Shown: positions 53,066 through 63,278, counted from the stretch's first letter. The stretch: 64,000 nt of DNA from Siphonodentalium dalli (GCA_032622095.1 CP136065.1:218222151-218286150), one strand, 5' to 3'. The notes: generated by a model not told the origin, from the sequence alone. Numbers and translations are program-made.

Positions 53066-54021
53066 AAAAACAATTGAAGAAAAACAAATAACAGAAACAA
53101 AATAAGTTACGAATGTTTCGATTTGAGGCACGGTTAACCGAAGCTAAAATATAATTTAGTGGACGAGGTTGACAAATTACATATAATTTAGGATGCCCTG
53201 TTGTCAAAAAAAACGCAAATTACATATAAAATAGGATACCATTTTGTCCCAAAAACGCAAAGCATTCACCGAAAACAACAATCATAAACTGCAGTGATCG
53301 CCAGTAGTTTAAAGAATGATGTGAAGTCACCACACGGCTGATATTAAACGTGTGTCTTACCGTAATTATGAAACTGCTTTTATGGGCAAATTATGTGATA
53401 AAACTATTACGTCGCACACAGACCTCTACTTGCTTTTTTAAAGTTATCAGCCATTTGACAAGGTTGAGTTAAATATAAGTAATGGATTTTGATGTTGTTG
53501 CATTACATAGAGTATAGTTTCAAGTGATGTGCATCAATACTCTATGGGATTCAAATCAACATCATTTTTTAAATATATTTTAAATTCAAAAATACTTCAT
53601 TCTAAAGAAAATCGAACAGGTATAGGTCTTGTTAAAATTTCTCAAAATTTGCACTATATGGGGATGGAATTTTGTGCTTGGTACACTATACAGGAATTAC
53701 ATCAGCAGCATTTCCACGATGGATACTTGCCTTTTGCTGTTTAGGAAAAACAAGGCGGAAGTTTACACGGAAGAGGAGGTCGCTATTAAAGGAATTTTTG
53801 TAACGGGAAGCCCCGATGCTTTGATAAATACAATGTGGTTTATCACACAAGTTGCCCATAAAAGCAGTTTCATAATTACCGGTAAGACACACGTTTAATA
53901 TCAGCGCGTGCGATGACGTCAAGTCGTTCTTTAAATGACTTGCGATCGCTGCAGTTTATGATCGTTGTTTTCGATGAAAACTTCGCGTTGCTTCGCGTTG
54001 ATTTGATCATGTGATAAAAGA

Positions 54022-54163
54022 TATCTCACACTCGTCCTATTTTATACGTAATTTATCAACCTCGTCCACTAAATTATATTTGAGCCTCGGTAAACCTCGG
54101 CTCAAATCGAATTTAGTGAACTCGGTTGATAAATTCCGTATAAAATAGAAACTCATGTGAGAT
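54022..54163. repeat. Local palindrome in the right foldback arm
   Basis: ATCTCAC, CTATTTTATACG and ATCAACC on the left mirror GGTTGAT, CGTATAAAATAG and GTGAGAT on the right around CTCGGTAAACCTCGG at about 54,087. It nests inside the larger inverted element. Confidence 0.85.
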
Positions 54164-54312
54164 GTCGAACGGAAATGAACGTCGATGTGTGACGAATATC
54201 TATAATTTACGTAGAGGGCTACAAAGACAAGAAACGGAATGAATTCATCAAGAAAATTCCCCCCTAAAATGTTTTCTGTCTGAAGAGTTCCCACTGTCCG
54301 GTATCTGTATAC

Positions 54313-54925
54313 AAAGAATTTCATCTGAGTGCCTTGAACCGGATTTTATTACGCCTAATACTGTTCTGTTGGGTGGGCGCAGAAACACTTTCTCTCAGTG
54401 ATTAGTCTGGGCTATCAATAGCACAGCAGAAGGAATTGTCGCATATGTTGTCAGCGATTCAAACATCATCGAAACAAGAAACTAATGCAGATGTCATCAT
54501 CGAAGAGATAGATAATGTTAAAAATCCAGTTATCGAATCGTCTAGACTAAGAAACGTTTAATTGCTGAAGAGCTCAACGGAGGGAACGGTTTGCCAATGA
54601 CATTCAGCTTTAAAGGCGAGAAGATAAAATGCATGAATATATACTGTGCGCCACAACATGGAAAAGTACACGAGGAATGAAATGTTACACGCTGTCTTCA
54701 CGGGGGGTGTGGTATTTTTTCCGGGCACGTATGCCGGGGTGGGTGGGTTGTCAATGGGCCAACAAACAATGTTTTCTGCAACTCAAAAACTTTTTTCCTG
54801 CAAGTTTTTTGACTGTTTTTGCAATGAGTTTGGCTTAAAACACCTTAGAATAAGAGAAATAATGTAATTCTAACTGCTAGACTGACTGCAGGCAGTTATC
54901 GTGTTGTATTTTGTTGCACATTTTG
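54313..54925. other. Intergenic or intronic DNA, no supported gene
   Basis: Overlapping frames of about 70 codons at 54,629-54,867 lie in different phases of the same G/T-rich stretch, with a CGGGGGGTGTGG run, and none is preferred. Confidence 0.5.
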
Positions 54926-54930
54926 AAATC

Positions 54931-54976
54931 CAAGATGGCCGCTGCCAGCCATGTCAATGTTAACATCCATGACAAA
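54931..54976 (+). promoter_or_regulatory. YY1-like motif over a minimal ATG frame
   Basis: CAAGATGGCCGCTGCC at 54,931 is close to the YY1 consensus (CAAGATGGCGGC) that often overlaps starts of animal genes. The ATG at 54,935 encodes only MAAASHVNVNIHDK before TAA, so a coding role would need a splice donor I cannot identify. Confidence 0.3.
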
Positions 54977-55179
54977 TAATATGCACAGAAATTCATATAC
55001 AGCTGTTTACAGTGAATTTCCCACCGCAAATCTCTGTTTTAGTGTTAAAGGGGGGTGGGTGTCCAAAAATGGTCGGAAAAAACTGCCGAAAACGGAAAAT
55101 AATTTGTACGCGGATGTGGGTGGGTCCCAACAACGGTCGAAAGGTAAAAATCAGCATTCGTGCCTGAAATTTTTTTCCG

Positions 55180-55193
55180 CCCCCCCCCCCCCC
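55180..55193. repeat. Poly-C run, 14 bases
   Basis: An uninterrupted C tract preceded by TTTTTTTCCG. Just upstream, GGTGGGTGTCCAAAAATGGT and GGTGGGTCCCAACAACGGTC (55,054 and 55,118) form an imperfect repeat pair. Confidence 0.95.
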
Positions 55194-55300
55194 TGCTGTC
55201 TTCGCTAAAATTAAGTTGATTCATTTATAAAGATTGTCTCGTTTATATTATGTGTTGTGTAATATAAATATAAATTAAATCGGTTGATCTAATTAATAAC

Positions 55301-55449
55301 GAGGTTAATACTTGGTTAGTTTGATATCGGTCGAGATATATCAGCCTTCGTTAACTACATATCAGACTACGACCTTCAATCTCAGGCTGATAAGAAATTA
55401 CAGCGTGCTGATATCTCGGTCGATATCAAACTCACCAATTAATAACCTC
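55301..55449. repeat. Inverted repeat, about 42-bp arms
   Basis: 55,301-55,345 (GAGGTTAAT, AGTTTGATATCGGTCGAGAT, ATCAGC) pairs with 55,408-55,449 (GCTGATATCTCGGTCGATAT, CAAACT, ATTAATAACCTC). A 62-bp spacer separates the arms. This is another MITE or foldback candidate. Confidence 0.85.
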
Positions 55450-55634
55450 TAATTACAACTCGTCAATATATTATATAAGATGTAAATTTTGTGATTTCGT
55501 TTACGCTCTACCCGCTATCCAATCAACCTTATGTTAAAACAAATGAGCTGACATTCGAATGGAGAGTAATGGTATTACTATATACACGGCGGGGAATCTC
55601 GTGGTTTCGAGTTGATGAGTACCACGCATTTAAA

Positions 55635-55677
55635 ATGGCGGAGGAGTTCGCAAACACAACCAGGAACGAGGAAAAAG
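55635..55677 (+). CDS. Candidate first coding exon, unrecognised product
   Basis: AAAATGGCGGAGG places an ATG (55,635) in a YY1-like start context. The frame encodes MAEEFANTTRNEEK and runs into AAAAAG followed by GTATTA, a good splice donor at 55,678 that splits the next codon after one base. An N-terminal MAEE with acidic residues is common in real animal proteins. Without splicing the frame would soon stop at 55,692. The longer frame that includes this segment begins upstream at 55,491, but the internal ATG has the better context. No following exon can be identified in the remaining window, so the product is unknown; chance is a real alternative for such a short exon. Confidence 0.28.
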
Positions 55678-57018
55678 GTATTAAACTAGGATAACGATAT
55701 GTTAAATAGTATTTTGGCAGTTGTTTGCTCAAAAAGTTGTCAGTCGAAGGATTATCCTATAGATGTATAGACTTGTGTATTCCACGAACCTCCGCCTGGC
55801 AAATTTAGTCAGAATGTTATAGAAAACCACTGAGTATTTCCGAACAAAAATTTGTTTTAAAAATAAACAAGCTCATGCTCGTAACGTTCAAAATGCTATG
55901 TTGTATGTCAGTTCCTCATATATTATGTTTTTGTGCGTGTGTACATTTTGAATGCGTGGTACTCACCAACCTCGAAAGTTCCTTGGTGAACATTATCTCG
56001 ATTCGCGCCCTTTCGATAGTTAACAATGGTTACATTAACCATATACAGCTGCCAGGGATGGTAGAGAGAAGATCTGGCAACTAACTTTCTTTACAAGGAT
56101 ATTGTAACGGGAATAACTCTGCAAGGCAAGTTAGGACAAAAACCTAAATGATTCGTTCCATTGTAACTTACCATGATGTAATACCTACCAAATTTCAAGT
56201 CCCAATCTTTTAAACTTTCTGAGAAATAAGGGTTAAAAAACGTATTAAGTATACTACATAATGAAATAAAAACGAATAACAACATACTATATAATAAAAT
56301 AATAGTAGCAATAATCCGACGGCGGATAAAACCATTGGTTCGACTACCTCCAAATCCAGCATAACGAGGCTTTAAAGCTGAAACCTCTCTTCACGGTGCT
56401 GTCTTGGTGATAGGGAAAATATCCAGGGAATATTAGGACAAGAAAGAATGATTAAATATCGTATTCATGGATGTCAAGTAAGCCTATGATGTCGTCTGGC
56501 ACATCAGTCTACTACGTAGACTTTAATCACGGACAACGAGCTGTCTCTGATAAATGACATACACACCATGGTGCTTGCTACGAGTACAAATAAGTGGAAA
56601 GTATCTGACAAATTCCAAGTACACAAAGAGTAAAGAAAGGCCGTGTAGACGGACGCGAACATACGACTTCTGCATACGACGCTCATTTAGAACAAACTTA
56701 ATAGCATTGATGTATGTATTTACGCGGCGGCCACAGCATTTATCGCAAGAATGTGATTTGTTTCTGTTTGAGCGTCGCTAAATGATCGTTTAGTCGGATG
56801 TTAACGGCTTATTCAATGACGGAGATATACGAAGTTACCGAATGTGGTATCTATTAACATTGCCGGGAATAAACAAAATGGCAATGTCGAATAGTTAAAT
56901 TTATACAAAGGAAATCACACTAGCAGTGCAATGGCACGACGTCTTGTATAACACGACCCTTGCATCTTTTAAAAAACACGCTTCAGAAAGAGAATGTTTT
57001 AGTGGTTAACTAACAATC
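55678..57018. other. Long AT-rich stretch without supported features
   Basis: It could be an intron of the exon candidate at 55,635. Short frames occur on both strands (for example minus 56,091-56,285 and 56,504-56,686) with no codon bias or motif I can defend. Confidence 0.45.
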
Positions 57019-57028
57019 GGGGGGGGGG
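57019..57028. repeat. Poly-G run, 10 bases
   Basis: Uninterrupted G tract following TAACAATC. Confidence 0.9.
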
Positions 57029-57075
57029 ACATTCTACTCTCAGTGCAAGCCGGCCTGCAAAAATCGGTGTGACTA

Positions 57076-57140
57076 ATTACCGCCCGGGGCCGCCTCCATG
57101 GGTCCGTTGACACTATATCTCGATGTTATAAGGTAGTGTC
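57076..57140 (+). repeat. Dispersed fragment of the 62.7-kb repeat
   Basis: GCCGCCTCCATGGGTCCGTT, then GACACTATATCTCGATGTTA, then TAAGGTAG match in order GCGCCACCATGGGCCATTGG, ACACCTTATCTCGACGTTAT and AACGTAG at 62,957-63,007. This shows that the repeat beside the right-edge array is dispersed. Confidence 0.65.
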
Positions 57141-57184
57141 AGCCAAATCTTGGCTGTTTATTTCACAGTGGTTTCTGGGATGAT

Positions 57185-57222
57185 CTGTGTGTCGACTGAG
57201 AACCTGTGTGTCGACTGAGAAC
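57185..57222. repeat. 19-bp perfect tandem pair
   Basis: CTGTGTGTCGACTGAGAAC occurs at 57,185-57,203 and again at 57,204-57,222. Confidence 0.92.
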
Positions 57223-57622
57223 ATATGGAGGATTTGTGTAAATGTTAGCCCAAACTACATTTCGAAGTAACGAGGGCTTTGTTGTTTATTTCGAGGAATA
57301 ATACCGCATCAGATGAATTCAGCCCAAATATATTGACATGTGTCGAGGGTCTAACTCTATACTGAGCAATAAAAAAGTAATATAATAAATACCGAGTATA
57401 TTTAATTTAACGCCAATGGGTCGTTTCTGTGCGTTTTAGAGTGTATTTATGCCTAAAGCAAAGTGAAATAACGATCTTAAAATGAATTGGCCGGTATATT
57501 TTATTAGTTATCAGGGTTACCAGGGTCGTAGTTGCATACATTACAATATATCTTATTTTTATGCTAAGATAATTACGTGGTAATTTGTTAAAGCTTGATC
57601 GGTATTGAGGTAAACACAAATC

Positions 57623-57668
57623 CCATATATGGAAATTCCAAATATGGAAAGTGACTTGCGCATGCGCA
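57623..57668 (+). promoter_or_regulatory. Two CArG boxes plus NRF1 palindrome, possible promoter
   Basis: CCATATATGG (57,623-57,632) and CCAAATATGG (57,638-57,647) both fit the SRF consensus CC(A/T)6GG exactly. TGCGCATGCGCA (57,657-57,668) is the symmetrical NRF1-type site. Such clusters mark promoters in animals (family knowledge). No TATA box or convincing gene start is seen within 500 bp on either side; ATGGCGGTG at about 57,754 encodes only 17 residues before a stop. Confidence 0.4.
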
Positions 57669-58693
57669 AAACAGATACAATGGTCTTACTAAAAACGAAG
57701 CAATAAATGATTGATAACAACAAACACCGACCCAGTTAAATAACGACATTAAATGGCGGTGTATTGCGTCTTTAAGAGTGTGTTGATGTCTCTATCATGT
57801 GATTAACTAATTAAAAATTATTTCGCCTACATATTTCGATAATTATCAGGTCCGCAGTTCGATTATGAAACGTTAAGATTATTGCTTGGTATTTGTTTCA
57901 AATCAGATAGCTGCATCTCGGTTATCTTGATCAGATATATTTATAGCGTCGAAGCGAAGAAATGTTGTCAAATTCCACGTCTGAATACGCGTCTTATTCT
58001 CACTTATACCGTGTTTATATCAGTTTTATTCTATGTGTTGTTATTCTCACAAAAGTTAAATTTGATGCGTGTTTACATTTCAAAATTGCGTCTGCCATGT
58101 AGTATGATGTACAGTCTGCGACGGAATTCCACATGTCCGAGCGCCATTGATTCCTTAATTACGAGACTAATTTATCGATTGAGGTCAAATTTTCGCATAT
58201 AGCAAGACTCGTATGTTATTCTGCACCATTCTGATGAGTGCCGACTTTCATTTCGCATTATTTTCGTTTTTATCGAAAAATAATCGTTCTCTATGGAGAT
58301 TCCCATGTAAATCTTTTCAACCAAAAAAAATTCATTGTTTTGCCAATTTCAAGCTAGTTTATAGCATGGTCATAATTTGGCCTAGCGAGTGTCGGTAGAC
58401 GTTCCTTGAGTGTGCACAACAAATTTTGGTCCCAACGAAGCAGGCTAAAATCCTGAAATTTGTCAATATTCATTTAAACTTCCAAAATTGGTTGAAATAT
58501 GCTCAACAACATTCAGTTGAATGGTGACATTATTTATAGTCACCGACTAACTTCCACGATGAATCAAATTTGTTTTTATTGGTGACAATTATGTCGCGAG
58601 AGATAAAAATGTTAATTTTTTAAAGAAAATGTTTAATTTTAGCTCATTTTAAGACTTTAATTGCTTGGTAATTATTGAGATTTGGAAGTTTCT
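57669..58693. other. AT-rich region downstream of the motif cluster
   Basis: A plus-strand open stretch at 57,882-58,202 starts at TTG, not ATG, and contains one hydrophobic segment (LTYTVFISVLFYVLLF). It lacks an ATG near its start, so I do not call it a gene. A second frame follows at 58,213-58,398. Either could be exon sequence, but nothing decides it. Confidence 0.35.
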
Positions 58694-58705
58694 TGCGCAT
58701 GCGCA
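58694..58705. promoter_or_regulatory. Second NRF1-type palindrome
   Basis: TGCGCATGCGCA identical to that at 57,657. On the minus strand, AAAATGGCGACGTC lies about 25-40 bp upstream of it and opens a frame of 21 codons that reads through the palindrome (peptide start MATSSWNSIISAHAQ). The surroundings also share GGAAGT/GGAAAGTG wording with the first site, so the two may be parts of one dispersed repeat. Confidence 0.35.
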
Positions 58706-59007
58706 GAAATGATAGAATTCCATGAAGACGTCGCCATTTTTGTTATTAGTCCAGGCAGAGAAATTTTTGTTTCATTTATTTAATTTATGATGGCGATGTT
58801 ATTTGATCAATAATAGTCAATTTTGTGTTGATAACACGATGGTAAGATCAGTTCTGCAAATATCCACCGCACCTGCGAAGTTGATTTGTATAATCGCAGA
58901 TTTCAATGATCCTTTGTTCTTGTACTAATAATAATACTATTACGCGTTGGGCGGATCTACTGGTTATCCGTAACTTTTTGATTATCTCCCCTGATCTCGT
59001 TAGGTGA

Positions 59008-59015
59008 TCACGTGA
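59008..59015. promoter_or_regulatory. TCACGTGA palindrome (E-box type)
   Basis: GGTGATCACGTGACCC contains the USF/MITF-type palindrome TCACGTGA. It is followed by CAAATGGCAGCTACCATG on the plus strand, which opens 18 codons before TAA. Weak promoter hint only. Confidence 0.25.
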
Positions 59016-59751
59016 CCCAATACAAATGGCAGCTACCATGAAAATTAGAAGATTCATCGTTTGCGATACAAAACATAACTAAAATGGCAATTTTATTGGA
59101 GGAAAAATATAATTTATTTTGCGAATGCAATGTAAACCTCACCGCGAGGATATGCAATATATAAAAGTGTTTATGGGTAGCTAAATCAAGCAGATATCGC
59201 CATTATTGTTGCCCGCATTGTCTCTGTTTAGTTTTTTGCCTTCTGGAAGTTCTGCCAAGTTCTGGCAGTTCTGCAACTCAGTGTACTTTAAAACCTGATA
59301 TGTTTGCTCTGCTTCTTTCCATGGTGGCTAATAGAGAAGCAGGATACCAACATGAGATTATCAATATTAATCAGATAATAGCAGCCGAAAGACTGTCAAT
59401 TACCTTAAGGTATTTGGCTACTGCCACTACTGGTACGTACTTCTCGTAGATCGGTGTTAATTATCTTCGTCAATGATGTCATGTCACACTTGTTAATAAT
59501 TCATTTTTCGGAAATACTTATTGGGGGTCGAAATGTATAAAATTGAACTACCACCACTTCCAAAAACAACACCGATAAACAATAACGCTCTTTTCTGTTC
59601 CATGCAATGGAAATGGCTATTTATTGTCCTGATATCAGTGATATAAATGAGTGCCTAAAATTAGTATTATCCTGAAATAAATTTATGCCACTTTGTCGAA
59701 CATGGGAACCACGGTACAATTTATGCCATTTAGGCACACTTCAGAGTGAAA
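59016..59751. other. AT-rich stretch without supported gene
   Basis: A short repeated AGTTCTG wording occurs at 59,248-59,275 (AGTTCTGCCAAGTTCTGGC). Nothing else is defensible. Confidence 0.45.
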
Positions 59752-59876
59752 TCAGGGCTTATATTTCGGCGAGAATCCAATTCTAGATTCTCGTAAATAT
59801 TCTCGCAAATTACCCTGGATTCTCGTGAAAAAGTATATATGGGTTCTCGCAAAATCAGATGAAATATATGCCCTGG
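59752..59876. repeat. Inverted repeat with repeated TTCTCG core
   Basis: TCAGGGCTTATATTTC at 59,752-59,767 mirrors GAAATATATGCCCTGG at 59,861-59,876. Between them ATTCTCG or GTTCTCG occurs several times (59,788-59,850), possibly a decayed short tandem repeat. Confidence 0.65.
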
Positions 59877-59885
59877 AAATATAGC

Positions 59886-60344
59886 AAATCGTTTAATGCT
59901 TTAGAATTTTTGTTTTCGGAGATTTATATATATGCTTAAAGACATATTATGGACTTGTTATGGACTTTTTCGGGTGCGAGCAATTGATAAGTTAGTGCTC
60001 AGGCACTTTGCCAACCTGGGGAATGTTATCATTCTACTAACATCACTGAAAATTTCCAAAAAAATCTACCACACCACTTCATAGAGAACATCGTCTGAAC
60101 TACTCCAAATTGTAAATATTTACATCTCGATTCGGGGCGCAACTATCGGCTATAATTAAACAAAAATGATTTCGCCATCGAGAGTCATTGCATTTAACTA
60201 ATATATAAGAATGACGTTGTGTATCATCCATTTGGATTAATATTCGTAACAAATACTACTTTGAGAAAGATTATTCTTAATTTCTATTTGATCACTCTGC
60301 CTGGTGTCTGCCGGAGTGTTTCACATCACTTTAATCAAGGAAGA
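59886..60344 (+). repeat. 459-bp direct duplication, copy 1
   Basis: Starts AAATCGTTTAATGC and ends AATCAAGGAAGA. It is nearly identical to 60,370-60,829: I count about ten small differences by eye, for example GAGCAATTG/GAGAAATTG. No open frame of note lies inside. Confidence 0.95.
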
Positions 60345-60369
60345 CTGTTCAGAAAAACTGCATTTCAAG

Positions 60370-60829
60370 AAATCGTTTAATGCTTTAGAATTTTTGTTTT
60401 CGGAGATTTATATATATGCTTAAAGACATATTATGGACTTGTTATGGACTTTTTCGGGTGCGAGAAATTGATAAGTTAGTGCTCAGGCACTTTGCCAACC
60501 TGGGGAATGTTATCATTCTACAAACATCACTGAAAATTTCCAAAATAATCTACCACACCACTTCATAGAGAACATCGTCTGAACTACTCCAAATTGTAAA
60601 TATTTACATCTCGATTCGGGGCGCAACTATCGGCTATAATTAAACAAAAATGATTTCGCCATCGAGAGTCATTGCATTTAACTAATATATAAGAATGACG
60701 TTGTGTATCATCCATTTAGATTAATATTCGTAACAAATAACTACTTTGAGAAAGATTATTCTTAATTTCTATTTAATCACTCTACCCGCTGTCTGCCGGA
60801 GTGTTTCACATCACTTTAATCAAGGAAGA
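60370..60829 (+). repeat. 460-bp direct duplication, copy 2
   Basis: Second copy, 484 bp downstream of the first and separated by a 25-bp spacer (60,345-60,369). The high identity indicates a recent event. Confidence 0.95.
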
Positions 60830-60890
60830 TAACTTTCCTTTTTAGGGCCACCACATCTTTCCAAAGATGTACTTCTTCCATTTTGCTATC

Positions 60891-61165
60891 AAAGACCGAA
60901 AAATGTCGTTAAACTAGAGATCCAAATACCCACTAAGGGCCCCTATATCGAGAAATATTAAAGACCGAGAATGTCGTTAAACTATAAAGACCGAAAAATG
61001 TCGTTAAACTAGAGATCCAAATACCCCCTATATCTTGAGATATTATAAAGACCGAAAAATGTCATTAAACTATTAAAGACCGAAAAATGTCGTTAAACTA
61101 GAGATTCAAACATCCCCATCCCCTATTTTTTTAGACAATAAAGAACGAAAAATGTCGTTACACCA
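60891..61165 (+). repeat. Interspersed 26-bp repeat, six copies
   Basis: AAAGACCGAAAAATGTCGTT plus AAACTA occurs at 60,891, 60,960, 60,986, 61,047, 61,075 and, degraded, 61,140. Copies alternate between direct abutment and spacers of about 35-45 bp that are themselves related (GAGATCCAAATACCC, CCCTATAT). The result is a higher-order pattern of pairs rather than a simple tandem. Confidence 0.9.
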
Positions 61166-61426
61166 TTAATACATAATTTGTGTTTATGCCGAAAGTCTGG
61201 CACCCATTAGCAGTTTGTTTTCAGTACATTTTAATATTCATTGGAACGTAAACAATTATTCTCTGACAGAAATCATGTTAATATCGCCTTTCGTTACTGG
61301 TTTCCTCGACTCAAATATTTCTCACTGCTCAATACTTATAATTAAACAAAATGTTCTGTGTTTTGTGTCACTTCTTAATAGCATTATGTATTCTGCTATT
61401 GAAATGAAAAAAAGTTGCAGTATACC

Positions 61427-61925
61427 TTAAAGGTACGGAAGGCCTTGGTGGGTATCCTGTGAACATATTTCCACCTGTCAAAAACCGCTACAAACGAAAA
61501 TAATATTCAAATATAGACATACTTTGTTAATATACAAATGAGAAATATCTCATAAACAGTATGTTATTGTCGTAAATTTGACGATTGTTATGTAAACAAA
61601 GCATAAAAAAGTTACTTTCTTGGTGTTTCTTTATATTATGATGGTAAACATAAAGAGCGTTCTTTGTTGCTTAATTCCTTATTTGGAAATAATAAAGAGC
61701 GTTTATACCATTTGTGTGTGATTAGCCAGTAGCATTGTGCTGCCTTCTATAACACAATCAGACTCTTGTTTAGGTAAAATTTAGTAGGTCTTTATGTAAG
61801 CATGATGTTTACGCGATAGTGATCGTATATTTGAACCAAAATGTATGCGTTTTAATATTTTTCTGTTTTCGGTGTTTGGAACAAATATGAATATTTTCGA
61901 CAACTAAGCCCCCTCGTCCCTTTAA
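61427..61925. mobile_element. TTAA-bounded MITE, diverged copy of the 47.5-kb element
   Basis: The ends TTAAAGGTACGGAAGGCCTT (61,427) and CTCGTCCCTTTAA (to 61,925) correspond to the perfect ends of the 47,531 copy but have decayed. The interior aligns along its whole length in the same orientation (ATATGAATATTTTCGACAA near the end of both). Length is 499 bp against 503 bp. Confidence 0.88.
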
Positions 61926-62717
61926 TATAATTAATATAACATCCCTCATCCAATAATCTCCAAATTGCATATCTAATTTCAATCCTAGTTACACGTCACG
62001 CCGCCCCTCATCATTTGCCAATTGTACACCCTTTTTTTGCTGCTGCTGCAACTGCTCAATTTCTTTAAAAATTATTGAAAAAATGGCCCTCCCGCCCGCC
62101 GACATTTACCTCTGATTTTGTTTTGATCATCGGTCCGCACCAAAATTGAGCAAACGTCCCTATATAATATACCTATTTAAACCGAGTATACACGGTGGTG
62201 TAATAGATCAACCGTTAATTTAACCATTTAGGTAGCATATTTCCACGTATACGTTATCACGACAAATCCCTGCTGATATGTTATTAATGAACCAAACAAT
62301 TAACATGTCAACACACTCTGGCCCGCCAATGCTACAGTGTATAAACGTAACGGGGCAAATATGCACATTATATTGGCAGCTAACGAGAACATTCATCACC
62401 AGCAATCTGCTCACCCATTTTAGCCGATACGATAGAAACTAAACGATTTGTTACTTCTAATTACCCGTATACTTAATTACACTACTTGCGTGTTAATGAA
62501 GTACGACCCCATTACCACTAAAGGTGAAACATGGGATTTAGAACATTAATATTCACTCTTACATAGTTCCACATTCAAGGTTCGTCTTGTGTAATCGTAT
62601 GTCAGTTGTAACGTTGTGAAACTGCAACTGAACTGAATTATTCTATGCTAAATAGTTCATGGCTGACCTGATGCATGCATCTTAGTTTTCTTGTACCACC
62701 TGACGACAACCTCGGGG
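61926..62717. other. Spacer without supported gene
   Basis: Holds a T7 run followed by (GCT)4-like TGCTGCTGCTGC at about 62,032-62,050. The minus-strand frame at 62,220-62,414 has no supporting signals. Confidence 0.45.
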
Positions 62718-62965
62718 ATTTTACTCGCTCGCAGGTCTCCGGCCGGTGTTATTAACCCCGCAAATGCCGATATTAGCTAAGAGAGCCCGGGAGAGCCCGG
62801 TTGTCTTCGTGTGTTTTCGGACAGTATATTTTGGTGATGCGTGGTAGTGCAATAGTGTGTAGTGTGACTTCCAAATATTGACACGTTGACGCGTCCACGG
62901 CCGTTGTTATTAACCCCTCAAAAACCGGTAAAATACCATATACACAAAAAGAGCCCGAGCGCCAC
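62718..62965 (+). repeat. Dispersed repeat Q, copy 1
   Basis: Shares with copy 2, in order: TTACTCGCTCG, GGTGTTATTAACCCCGCAAA, TATATTTTGGTGATGCGTGG and CCAAATATTGAC. It also carries GTTATTAACCCCTC near its end. The minus-strand open frame at 62,773-62,982 covers this repeat and is not credited. Confidence 0.8.
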
Positions 62966-63034
62966 CATGGGCCATTGGACACCTTATCTCGACGTTATAA
63001 CGTAGCGACATACCCCATGAGGGCAACCTAGAAA

Positions 63035-63275
63035 AGTTTACTCGCTCGCTCGACTCCGGTCGATGTTATTAACCCCGCAAATGCCGATATTGGATAAGAG
63101 ACAGGTGTATTCGCGTGGTTTCGGGCAGTATATTTTGGTGATGCGTGGTAGTGCAATATCACCTGCGTGTGACATCCAAATATTGACTAGATGACGCGTT
63201 AATGGCCGGTGTTATTAAGCCCTCAAATTCTGATAAAATACAATATAAACAAAAGGAGCCCGGGACAGGCCGTGA
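63035..63275 (+). repeat. Dispersed repeat Q, copy 2
   Basis: Second direct copy, offset 317 bp at its start and 304 bp in the middle because of small indels. Its opening TACTCGCTCGCTCGACTCCG and following GTCGATGTTATTAA are almost one unit of the 31-bp array that begins just after this copy. Confidence 0.8.
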
Positions 63276-63278
63276 CCG

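Larger units (their letters stand above)
52945..54312. mobile_element. 1.37-kb foldback-type element with long inverted arms
   Basis: A perfect 39-bp inverted pair marks the ends: 52,945-52,983 and 54,274-54,312 (starting GTATACAGATACCGGACAGT). Further inverted blocks follow in mirrored order: 53,141-53,190 with 54,041-54,090 (ATTTAGTGGACGAGGTTGA), and about 53,255-53,403 with 53,832-53,985 (TGATATTAAACGTGTGTCTT, ATGAAACTGCTTTTATGGGC). The central 430 bp contain another imperfect palindrome (53,491-53,515 with 53,538-53,563). Indels between arms show age, yet the terminal 39 bp are identical. No transposase frame is found; the short frames on both strands at 53,529-54,324 lie within the arms or centre and are not credited. 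Confidence 0.88.

Noticed and set aside
57882-58202. 106-codon plus-strand frame with a hydrophobic segment, downstream of the SRF/NRF1 motif cluster
   Set aside because: It begins at TTG with no ATG near its start and is AT-rich throughout. Placement after the motif cluster is suggestive but not enough.
62773-62982. 69-codon minus-strand frame
   Set aside because: It lies over dispersed repeat Q and is not kept open in the second Q copy next to it.
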